From Neisseria gonorrhoeae (GTDB lineage: Bacteria > Pseudomonadota > Gammaproteobacteria > Burkholderiales > Neisseriaceae), in the NCBI RefSeq assembly GCF_003315235.1, contig NZ_QNRU01000013.1, forward strand, positions 1 through 53,179: 53,179 nucleotides of DNA, written 5' to 3'. Made by a program: the position numbers and the translations under genes. The notes below the pieces were generated by a model, which worked only from the letters and a program-made list of their open reading frames with translations, was not told the DNA's origin and ran no database searches. Below are positions 8,842 to 16,131 of the stretch, one piece after another. Every line of letters starts with the position of its first letter. Position 1 is the first letter of the stretch.

Positions 8842-9661
8842 AAATGGAGAAATTTCGGAAAATATCCACATCAGGCTGGGGACCGTACTTATTTACGGTA
8901 TTTTCGTATGCCGAAATAAAATATTTCTTGAATAAACCGTAATCGCCGGTTTCGTAATAGGCTACGACAGCCTCGGCATAGGCGGGATAACTGTCGGGGG
9001 AGAATACGCAAGGAAAAAAACCGGAGCGCATCAGCGACAAGGTCATACAGTTTCTGGCAGTACGTTTATTGCAGTCCTTAAAATATCGGAGATACGCCAA
9101 ATTATTATGGAGATAAACGGCGCGGTCGAAAGGATTTTCTATTTTGGGGGCTTCTTGAAGCAACCATTTCAATTCCGTATCCAAACTTTGCGGGTTGGAT
9201 AAAGGGGTGTAGTCTGTCCCGCTTATAGTAACGCTGTCGCGGCGGACTACGCCGCCGGAGTCTTTTTCCAGTAAGTTTTCCGAAATCAGGCTGTGGGTGG
9301 TTTTTAAGAAATCCAACCAGTCAAACGGCTTGGGGCTGTCCAAACCGGACAGCAGGTGCCGGTAACTTTCCCTCAGGTTGATTAACATTACGGCATCCGA
9401 ATATAACTTCCCGCCTGCGGTTTGCCCGAGTTTAAGCAATGCCTGCGTATCGTATTGATTATAAGTGTTTCCTTCCAATTTGGCAGAACTGTACACAAAA
9501 TCGATACCGATTTCTTCAATATTACGCACGGAGTCCGTTAAAACAGATAAAGGAAGCCGATCGGACAATTCGGTCAGGTATTCTTGTTCGCCGGCTGTAA
9601 AAATGGGGCGGATATTTAAAAAATCCCGTTGGTATCTCAATTTATCCATACCTTTCATCAT
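8840..9661 (-). CDS. Fic-domain protein lacking the catalytic histidine
   Basis: The 273-residue protein (alternative starts at 9658 or 9649) has the Fic fold. The inhibitory-helix motif is SAKLEG (Ser-x3-Glu-Gly). The active-site loop reads RYFKDCNKRTAR in place of HxFx(D/E)GNGRxxR. The core His is Arg (codon 9086-9088, CGA) and the first Gly is Cys, while the Asp-Cys-Asn-Lys-Arg part resembles Doc-like loops. AMP transfer by the normal mechanism needs that His, so the protein is probably not an AMPylase, or acts on another group as Doc variants do. It lies 78 bp downstream of amiC on the same strand. Confidence 0.8.
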   Translation of the reverse strand: MMKGMDKLRYQRDFLNIRPIFTAGEQEYLTELSDRLPLSVLTDSVRNIEEIGIDFVYSSAKLEGNTYNQYDTQALLKLGQTAGGKLYSDAVMLINLRESYRHLLSGLDSPKPFDWLDFLKTTHSLISENLLEKDSGGVVRRDSVTISGTDYTPLSNPQSLDTELKWLLQEAPKIENPFDRAVYLHNNLAYLRYFKDCNKRTARNCMTLSLMRSGFFPCVFSPDSYPAYAEAVVAYYETGDYGLFKKYFISAYENTVNKYGPQPDVDIFRNFSI

Positions 9662-9739
9662 AAAAACGCGGTTTGGGGCGGAAGTAGGTTTATGCCTGCC
9701 TTCATCCGACAACTATATTTTGAAACACCGCCTTTTCAA

Positions 9740-10990
9740 TCAACCCCGCTTCAATACGGATGTGTTGATGTAGCGTTGGACACCCGAGGCAATGGATTGG
9801 GCGCACTGCCGACGGAAGGATTCGCTGCCCAGCAGCTTCTCTTCGGCAGGATTGGACAGGAAGGCGGTTTCGACCAGGATAGACGGCATATCGGGTGCGC
9901 GCAATACGGCGAAATTGGCTTCGTCCACCCTGCCTTTGTGCAGATGGTTGAGCCTGCCCAATTCTTCAAGCACCAGTTTGCCGAGTTTGCGGCTGTCGCG
10001 CAGTGTGGCGGTTTGCGTCATGTCGAGCAGGGCGGTATCGACGTTGCGGTTGCCGCTGGTCGGTACGCCGCCGACCGCGTCGGCATTATTTTGGGTTTGT
10101 TCCAAGAATTTGGCGGCAGAGCTGGTCGCGCCTTTGGTGTTCAGCATATAAACCCCCGTTCCGCGCGCGGAGGGGCTGGTGAAAGCGTCGGCGTGGATGG
10201 AGACGAATACGTCCGCCCGCCGTGCGCGCCCTTTGGCGACACGCACGCCCAATGGGATGAACACGTCTTCGTTGCGCGTCATAAAGACGTTGTAACCCAA
10301 GGCTTCCAATTGTTTTTTGGTTTCGCGGGCGATGGAGAGGACGACGTGTTTTTCCTGCAAACCGCCCGGGCTGACGGCGCCGGGGTCTTCACCGCCGTGT
10401 CCCGGATCGAGCATGATGACGGGTCTGCGCCCGTTTTTGCCTCGCCCGGGTCGGGGCGTGGTGTTTTGGGCGGGGTCGGCTTCCGGAGAGCCGCGCAGGG
10501 TTTTGTTCAGGCTGCCGTTGAGCAGCGCCATCATCGGATCGTCGGCATCCATCCCGTGCGGATAGAGGTCGACGACGAGGCGGTCCTTAAAGCCGCCGAC
10601 GGGCGGAAGCGCGAAGACTTGTGCGTGGGTGGGCTGTTTCAGGTCGATGACGAGGCGGACGGTGGTCGGCGTGTTCTGACCCGCGCGTATGCTGCGGATA
10701 AAGGGGTCGTCCGCCATAACTTTTTGGGAAAGCCCGTGCAATACGGTATTGATGTTTGCGTTTTGTATATCGACGACCAACCTGCCCGGGTTGTCGAGCG
10801 CGAAGTGCTGGTATTTGAGCGCGGCGGTGCTTTCCAGCGTCAGGCGGGTGTAGGTGTGCGACGGCCATATCCGTGCGGCGGTAAACTGCGGGGCGCGTAC
10901 CGTTTTGGCAACGGCGGATGCGATGGGGCTCAGGGCGAACAGTGTGCCGGCGGTGCGGCGGATGATTTGTCTTCGTGTCAGTTTGGTCAT
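9740..10990 (-). CDS. amiC: N-acetylmuramoyl-L-alanine amidase AmiC
   Basis: This periplasmic zinc amidase cleaves septal peptidoglycan so daughter cells separate. It has 416 residues. A twin-arginine signal (TKLTRRQIIRRTAG) comes first, then an AMIN domain (~45-150) for septal targeting and an Amidase_3 domain (~185-410). The zinc and catalytic residues sit in DPGHGGEDPGA, SIHADAF and LVETAFLSN. ATG 10990 overlaps the tsaE stop (ATGA), so the two are coupled. Upstream in-frame codons to 11116 lie inside tsaE and are not used. Known in gonococcus for cell separation. Confidence 0.93.
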   Translation of the reverse strand: MTKLTRRQIIRRTAGTLFALSPIASAVAKTVRAPQFTAARIWPSHTYTRLTLESTAALKYQHFALDNPGRLVVDIQNANINTVLHGLSQKVMADDPFIRSIRAGQNTPTTVRLVIDLKQPTHAQVFALPPVGGFKDRLVVDLYPHGMDADDPMMALLNGSLNKTLRGSPEADPAQNTTPRPGRGKNGRRPVIMLDPGHGGEDPGAVSPGGLQEKHVVLSIARETKKQLEALGYNVFMTRNEDVFIPLGVRVAKGRARRADVFVSIHADAFTSPSARGTGVYMLNTKGATSSAAKFLEQTQNNADAVGGVPTSGNRNVDTALLDMTQTATLRDSRKLGKLVLEELGRLNHLHKGRVDEANFAVLRAPDMPSILVETAFLSNPAEEKLLGSESFRRQCAQSIASGVQRYINTSVLKRG

Positions 10991-11448
10991 AGCGGCAGGC
11001 TTTCGCGTCCTCGTTCGGTATGGGCGGTCAGCAGGCATTTTCTGCCGCCGCCGCCGTGTGTCAATGTTGCGGTGATGTCGGCAGGCGGGGTAAATTCGCC
11101 TCCCTGTTGCGGCCATTCGATCAGGCAGACGCTGTTTGCGGCAAACAGCTCGTCAAGCCCCGCGTCTTCCCATTCTTCGGGGAACGAGAAGCGGTAGAGG
11201 TCGAAATGGTGCAGGGCGAAGCGTTCCAGCGGATAAGATTCGACGATGGCGTAGGTCGGGCTTTTGACTGCGCCCTGGTGACCCAATCCGCGCAGGATGC
11301 CGCGCGTCAGCGTGGTTTTGCCCGCACCCAAATCCCCTTCGAGGTAAATGACCAGCGGTGCGTTTAAACGGGAAGACCACGCCGCGCCCAAATCGAGTGT
11401 GGCGGCTTCGTCGGCAAGGAATCGGGAAACGGGGGAAAAATCAGACAT
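10987..11448 (-). CDS. tsaE: tRNA t6A biosynthesis ATPase TsaE
   Basis: The 153-residue P-loop protein has Walker A LEGDLGAGKTTLTRG (residues 37-51), the switch SPTYAIVESYP and HHFDLYRF. It drives the TsaB-TsaD complex that installs threonylcarbamoyl on A37 of ANN-decoding tRNAs. MSDFSPVSRF at 11448 is the likely start; a TTG-extended frame to 11499 adds non-conserved sequence. It forms a two-gene unit with amiC and diverges from murI. Confidence 0.92.
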   Translation of the reverse strand: MSDFSPVSRFLADEAATLDLGAAWSSRLNAPLVIYLEGDLGAGKTTLTRGILRGLGHQGAVKSPTYAIVESYPLERFALHHFDLYRFSFPEEWEDAGLDELFAANSVCLIEWPQQGGEFTPPADITATLTHGGGGRKCLLTAHTERGRESLPL

Positions 11449-11636
11449 AGGGGCTTTACAACTTTTATGTGGCGGATCGGAGGGGCAGGCGGTCGGCAAA
11501 CCGTGCGCCCGGCGGCGGCATTGCCGTACATTATAACAGCCAAATACGCATCCTGCTTTCAGACGGCATGGCTGTCAAGAAAAAGCGGCGCGTGTACAAT
11601 ATGCGGATTGTATGTTTAGGACGGATTGGAAAAAGG

Positions 11637-12449
11637 ATGGAAAATATCGGCAGGCAGCGGCCCATCGGCGTTTTTGACTCGGGAATCGGCGGTTTGACCA
11701 ATGTGCGCGCGCTGATGGAACGGCTGCCGATGGAGAACATCATTTATTTCGGCGACACGGCGCGCGTGCCTTACGGGACGAAATCCAAGGCGACCATCGA
11801 AAATTTCTCGATGCAGATTGTCGATTTTTTATTGGGACACGATGTCAAGGCGATGGTTATCGCGTGCAACACGATTGCGGCGGTTGCGGGGCGGAAAATC
11901 CGTCAAAAGACGGGCAATATGCCCGTTTTGGACGTGATTTCCGCCGGCGCCAAAGCCGCGCTGGCAACGACGCGCAACAACAAAATCGGCATCATCGCCA
12001 CCAATACGACAGTCAACAGCAATGCTTATGCGCGCGCCATCCACAGGGACAACCCCGACACGCTCGTCCGCACGCAGGCCGCGCCGCTGCTCGTCCCTTT
12101 GGTGGAGGAAGGTTGGTTGGAACACGAAGTTACCCGCCTGACCGTATGCGAATACCTCAAACCATTGCTTGCAGACGGCATCGATACGCTGGTGTTGGGC
12201 TGCACGCACTTTCCCTTGCTCAAGCCCTTAATCGGCAGGGAGGCGCACAATGTCGCGCTGGTCGATTCCGCGATTACGACGGCCGAAGAAACCGCACGCG
12301 TCCTTGCACAGGAAGGATTGCTCGATACCGGCAACAACAATCCCGACTACCGTTTTTACGTCAGCGATATTCCTTTGAAATTCAGAACCATCGGCGAGCG
12401 TTTTCTGGGCAGGACGATGGAGCAGATTGAAATGGTGTCTTTGGGTTAA
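11637..12449 (+). CDS. murI: Glutamate racemase
   Basis: The 270-residue enzyme makes D-glutamate for peptidoglycan. The two catalytic Cys lie in IACNTIAAV (Cys77) and LVLGCTHFPLL; the N-terminal IGVFDSGIGGLTNVRAL is the substrate-site signature. ATG 11637 follows GGA with a 6-base gap. Frames reaching back to 11469 run into the tsaE leader and lack conserved sequence. A DUS lies at ~11559-11571 in the divergent spacer. Confidence 0.95.
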   Translation: MENIGRQRPIGVFDSGIGGLTNVRALMERLPMENIIYFGDTARVPYGTKSKATIENFSMQIVDFLLGHDVKAMVIACNTIAAVAGRKIRQKTGNMPVLDVISAGAKAALATTRNNKIGIIATNTTVNSNAYARAIHRDNPDTLVRTQAAPLLVPLVEEGWLEHEVTRLTVCEYLKPLLADGIDTLVLGCTHFPLLKPLIGREAHNVALVDSAITTAEETARVLAQEGLLDTGNNNPDYRFYVSDIPLKFRTIGERFLGRTMEQIEMVSLG

Positions 12450-12489
12450 AACGATAACGGAAAGCTGCCCGAGATTACAGAGACCTAAA

Positions 12490-12820
12490 ATCCCGTCATT
12501 CCCGCGAAAGTGGGAATCTAGACCTGTCGGTGCGGAAACTTGTCGGATAAAACGGTTTCTTTAGATTTTACGTTCTAGATTCCCGCTTTCGCGGGAATGA
12601 CGGGATGCAGGTTTCTGTGCGGATGTATTCGGATTCCCTCCTGCGCGGGAATGACGGGATTTTTAAATGTCCGAATGCCGCAAATGCCGCCTGAAAGGCT
12701 TCAGACGGCATTTTTTACACAATTCCCACCGTTTCCCATCATCCCCGACAATACCGTAATCTTGAAATCCGTCATTCCCGCGCAGGCGGGAATCCGGACC
12801 GTTCGGTTTCGGTTTTTTTT
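12490..12820. repeat. dRS3 array (four copies)
   Basis: Four ATTCCC-N8-GGGAAT-type repeats (near 12497, 12570, 12630 and 12773) are separated by short unique pieces. This is the usual neisserial intergenic mosaic (NIME). dRS3 sites are known recombination and filamentous-phage insertion targets. No gene is visible from 12450 to 12886. Confidence 0.75.
12683..12716 (+). terminator. DUS hairpin with one arm mutated
   Basis: The left arm is ATGCCGCCTGAA (one base off DUS) and the right arm is a perfect TTCAGACGGCAT followed by T6. It lies too far from murI to be its only terminator. Confidence 0.65.
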
Positions 12821-12856
12821 GGCTGTGTTTTAACGATGTGTTGATATTTAATTTTA

Positions 12857-12886
12857 GAAAGGTAGCTATTTAATAGTTACCTTTTC
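12857..12886 (-). terminator. AT-rich hairpin after a small ORF
   Basis: AAAGGTAGCTAT pairs imperfectly with ATAGTTACCTTTT. It directly follows the stop of the 36-codon minus-strand frame at 12887-12997. Confidence 0.4.
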
Positions 12887-12997
12887 TTATTTAAAAATAG
12901 CTTTCTCAAATTCCATTAACGCCTCAATACGATATGCAGAGGCTCTATCGAAATTAAGTTTCAACATTTTGTTTATTAAACATTTTATTTTAGCCAT
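12887..12997 (-). CDS. Hypothetical 36-residue protein
   Basis: A short frame starts with MAKIKCLINKML and ends in ALMEFEKAIFK. It is rich in Lys and hydrophobic residues, with an amphipathic look. It is AT-rich, unlike the GC-rich neighbours, and is followed at once by a hairpin. No family is recognised. It could be the remnant of a mobile or phage gene. Support is composition, stop-hairpin placement and the non-random protein only. Confidence 0.3.
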   Translation of the reverse strand: MAKIKCLINKMLKLNFDRASAYRIEALMEFEKAIFK

Positions 12998-13177
12998 TTT
13001 TCAATATACCCCCCCAAATATACCCCTAATTTGCACAAGTCAAAATTTTAGGCAGGGGTTTTGTTGCTCCCATGATGCGCGGGCGGATGCCGGCTTTTCG
13101 CGGGGAAAATACAAGGGGTACCGGTTCGGGTGTCAAAATCCCTGTTTCGTGTTAGTCATGTAGGGATGAAGAGGGGG

Positions 13178-14287
13178 TTAGAATGAAGTAAAGCTGTTGC
13201 CCTCTCCCCGCAATAGTTCCATTAGGCGCGGATGAATGAATAGTTTGTCCCTGCCGATGGCGATTTCTTGCAGCACACCTATGCCTGAAAGCTCTTTCAG
13301 GTACTTAGAGGCCGTCTGCCGTTTGGCTATCCCTGCCGCTTCTAGGTTGGCAATGCGTGTATATGGCTGCTCAAACAGAAGATTTACCAGTTCGTGCGTG
13401 TAGATTCCTTGTGCGTGTGTCCGTATGTGTTGACGTGTCTGCTCGAACAGGCAGCGTATCGCATCTATTTTCGATACCGTCCAATCGGCGGTGTCGGCTA
13501 CGCCGTCTAAGATGTAGATTATCCAGCTTTCCCAATCCTGCCGTTCGGTTACGCCTAAAAGCAGGCGGTAATAGTCCGCCCTGTTTTCGATGATGTAGCG
13601 GCTCAAATACAAAATAGGCAAATCCAAAAGCCCTTTTTCAATCAATAGCAGGCTGTTCAATATGCGTCCCGTCCGCCCGTTGCCGTCCGTAAACGGGTGG
13701 ATGGCTTCAAATTGGTAATGTGCCGCCGCCATGATGACAAGCGGGTCTAAATCGCCGCTTTCGTGAATAAACCGCTCCCAATTTGCCAGCTTGCCGCGTA
13801 TGGTTTCTTCTCCTTCGGGCGGGGTATAGACAACATTTCCGCTGTTACCTCCTTTTAGGGCTGTGCCGCCTGTTTTGCGGATGGCCGTTTCGTAGGGGTG
13901 CTTGATGGCGTTGCAGACCATGATGGCGGTTTGTGTGCATAAAGGGCGGCTCGCCAGTGATTCATAGCCTGCAAACAGGGCGGTGCGGTATTGCAGGGCT
14001 TCTTTCGTGGCAGGGTCTTGCCGTTCCGTATCCATTTGCAGGGATTGAAACAGCTTGTCCGTGGTGGTTACGATGTTTTCAATTTCCGAACTTGCACGGG
14101 CTTCCATAACAGGAAGGGTGTTAATCAGCATGGCTTGATTCGGTATCAATTCTGCCGCCTGCTTTAAACGGGCAAGGGATGCACGGGCGGCTATACAACG
14201 TTTCAGGATGGTTTTGCTTTCAATATCCTGTTTTGGCGGCAGGGGTGGTAAATCGTTATAGGGAATATCGGGTTTCCAGTTGCTCAT
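13178..14287 (-). CDS. Fic-family AMPylase with C-terminal winged helix
   Basis: The 369-residue protein has a Fic_N region with the inhibitory motif SSEIEN (Ser66-x3-Glu70-Asn71). A canonical catalytic loop [12 protein letters not shown] (His197-Arg208) follows. After ~residue 300 comes a winged-helix-like region ([29 protein letters not shown]). This matches class II Fic proteins such as SoFic, which transfer AMP to protein hydroxyl groups and are autoinhibited by the Glu of the inhibitory helix. It stands alone between repeat arrays, with AT-rich flanks. It could regulate itself or work as a toxin-like enzyme; the target is unknown. Confidence 0.88.
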   Translation of the reverse strand: MSNWKPDIPYNDLPPLPPKQDIESKTILKRCIAARASLARLKQAAELIPNQAMLINTLPVMEARASSEIENIVTTTDKLFQSLQMDTERQDPATKEALQYRTALFAGYESLASRPLCTQTAIMVCNAIKHPYETAIRKTGGTALKGGNSGNVVYTPPEGEETIRGKLANWERFIHESGDLDPLVIMAAAHYQFEAIHPFTDGNGRTGRILNSLLLIEKGLLDLPILYLSRYIIENRADYYRLLLGVTERQDWESWIIYILDGVADTADWTVSKIDAIRCLFEQTRQHIRTHAQGIYTHELVNLLFEQPYTRIANLEAAGIAKRQTASKYLKELSGIGVLQEIAIGRDKLFIHPRLMELLRGEGNSFTSF

Positions 14288-14483
14288 GTTTAAAATTTCG
14301 GAAAATTTAAAGATGTTTCCAGTATATGTTTACGCCGTGTATATATCAAGGATATATGTTTAAAAATTTGGCTTTTGTAAATATATGGGCGGTAAAACCG
14401 CCCGCAAAAGTCAATTTGCATGGGGTTAATTCAAAATCCGCCCTTCATCTGCCCGCTCCCCTAAAAAAACCGTATATATATAA

Positions 14484-14600
14484 CTGTCCGCATTCTATCG
14501 CTCCGGCGACGATACCCATATTTCCAAGTTTGTGTATCAAAATTGTATATCGGGCATAGACTATTTCGGCGAGGACGAAGATATAGATTTCCACGATTGA
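14484..14600 (+). pseudogene. C-terminal remnant of an unknown protein
   Basis: The frame LSAFYRSGDDTHISKFV through EDEDIDFHD then TGA reads like real protein: acidic and aromatic-rich, with no stops. It has no start codon of its own and a TAA just upstream. A second short protein-like frame (MEAKYVYQHYIKTQ) begins at 14605. Both look like leftovers of AT-rich genes eroded between fic and the dRS3 array. No family is recognised. Confidence 0.3.
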
Positions 14601-14719
14601 ATACATGGAGGCCAAGTACGTCTATCAACACTATATTAAAACACAGCTTTTTTTTGAGGTTTCGGGTAACTTCTAAACCGTCATTCCCGTGAAAACAGAA
14701 AATTAAAAACAGAAACCTC

Positions 14720-15142
14720 AAATCCCGTCATTCCCGCGCAGGCGGGAATCCGGACCTTCAATGCTAAGGCAATTTATCGGGAATGACTGAAACTCAAAAA
14801 ACCGGATTCCCACTTTCGCGGGAATGACGGCAGAGCGGCTTCTGTTGCTCCCGATAAATGCCGCAATCTCAAATCCCGTCATTCCCGCGAAGGCGGGAAT
14901 CCGGACCTTCAATGCTAAGGCAATTTATCGGAAATGACTGAAACTCAAAAAAACTAGATTCCCACTTTCGCGGGAATGACGGAATGTAGGTTCGTGGGAA
15001 TGACGGGATGCAGGTTTCCGTATGGATGGATTCGTCATTCCCGCGCAGGCGGGAATCCGAACCTGTCGGAACAGAAACTTATCGGATAAAACGGTTTCTT
15101 GAGATTTGACGTTCTAGATTCCCACTTTCGTGGGAATGACGA
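14720..15142. repeat. dRS3/NIME array (six copies) with a 151-bp internal duplication
   Basis: Six complete ATTCCC-N8-GGGAAT units plus half-sites are present. The block from the dRS3 through ATGCTAAGGCAATTTATCGG occurs twice, 151 bp apart (14761 and 14912). No gene is visible from 14675 to 16065. Confidence 0.75.
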
Positions 15143-15221
15143 TTCAGATATTCCTAATAGCAAGCCGCCGGTGGGCATCATAGTCCTCTCTCCCCGTGGG
15201 AGAGAGTTAGAGAGAGGGCAG

Positions 15222-16015
15222 CAAGCCGTATTAGTTTGCATAAACCTTAACCCCAACAGCCACCCCGTCCTCTCTCCCTGCGGGAGAGAGTTAGAGAGAG
15301 GGCAACAAGCCGCAAGGTTTGTATTTTAGAAGACTAAGGGAGTTTGGGAAAGATTGCCGCAACTCGGAGAATGCCCTCTCCCCGGCCCTCCCCCACGGGG
15401 GAGGGAGCGGATTGCGGCAGATTTTGCGGTTGCAGGCGGTTTGAAAAGCAACTTGGATTTACCGTTGATTTCAGGTCGTATGAAAAATAAAAAACAGCCT
15501 GCACAAGCCGTATTAGTTTGCATAAACCTTAACCCCAACAGCCACCCCGTCCTCTCTCCCTGCGGGAGAGAGTTAGAGAGAGGGCAACAAGCCGCAAGGT
15601 TTGTATTTTAGAAGACTAAGGGAGTTTGGGAAAGATTGCCGCAACTCGGAGAATGCCCTCTCCCCGGCCCTCCCCCACGGGGGAGGGAGCGGATTGCGGC
15701 AGATTTTGCGGTTGCAGGCGGTTTGAAAAGCAACTTGGATTTACCGTTGATTTCAGGTCGTATGAAAAATAAAAAACAGCCTGCACAAGCTGATTAGTTT
15801 ACAGAAACCTTAACCCCAACAGCCGCACCGTCCTCTCTCCCTGTGGGAGAAAGCTAGAGAGAGGGCAGTAAGCCGCAAGGCTTGTGTTTTAGAAGACTAA
15901 GGGATTTGGGAGAGGTTGCCGCAACTTGGAAAGTGCCCTCTCCCCAGCCCTCCCCCGCGCAGGGGAGGGAGCGGATTGCAGCAGGTTTGGCGGTTGCAGG
16001 CGGTTTTAAAAGCAG
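15222..16015. repeat. Tandem repeat, 282-bp unit, about 2.8 copies
   Basis: Copies begin at 15222, 15504 and 15786. The first two are nearly identical; the third has diverged and ends early at a dRS3 half-site. Each unit contains inverted pairs such as CTCTCTCCCTGCGGGAGAGAG and CCTCCCCCACGGGGGAGGG, so it can fold into hairpins. Open frames inside it are artefacts of the repeat. A related copy lies beyond tbpA at 21247-21560. Confidence 0.85.
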
Positions 16016-16065
16016 CGCGGGAATGACGGTATTTTGGTTTATTTACTAAAAATATAAAAAAGCAT

Positions 16066-16109
16066 TTGCAAATTTTTTAAAAATAAATAAAATAATAATC
16101 CTTATCATT
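16066..16109 (+). promoter_or_regulatory. tbpB promoter with overlapping Fur box
   Basis: TTGCAA (16066-16071), a 16-bp gap and TAAAAT (16088-16093) form the promoter. A Fur-box-like palindrome, AATAATAATCCTTATCATT (16091-16109), overlaps the -10. tbpBA is known to be repressed by Fur with iron in pathogenic Neisseria, and this placement fits. Confidence 0.75.
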
Positions 16110-16131
16110 CTTTAATTGAATCGGGTTTGTT

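Noticed and set aside
9629-11197. 522-residue plus-strand frame opposite amiC
   Set aside because: A GC-rich antisense shadow of amiC and tsaE, which have clear motifs on the other strand.
12969-13163. Plus-strand 64-residue frame
   Set aside because: AT-rich, no ribosome site, Cys/His-poor random sequence; opposite the small minus-strand ORF.
15099-15611. Short frames repeated in the 282-bp units
   Set aside because: They are identical because the DNA is duplicated; there are no start signals and the sequence is hairpin repeat.
14720-16015. CRISPR-like array
   Set aside because: Spacing is irregular, the repeats are dRS3 (20 bp with internal symmetry) or 282-bp tandems, and there are no unique spacers of constant size and no cas genes.
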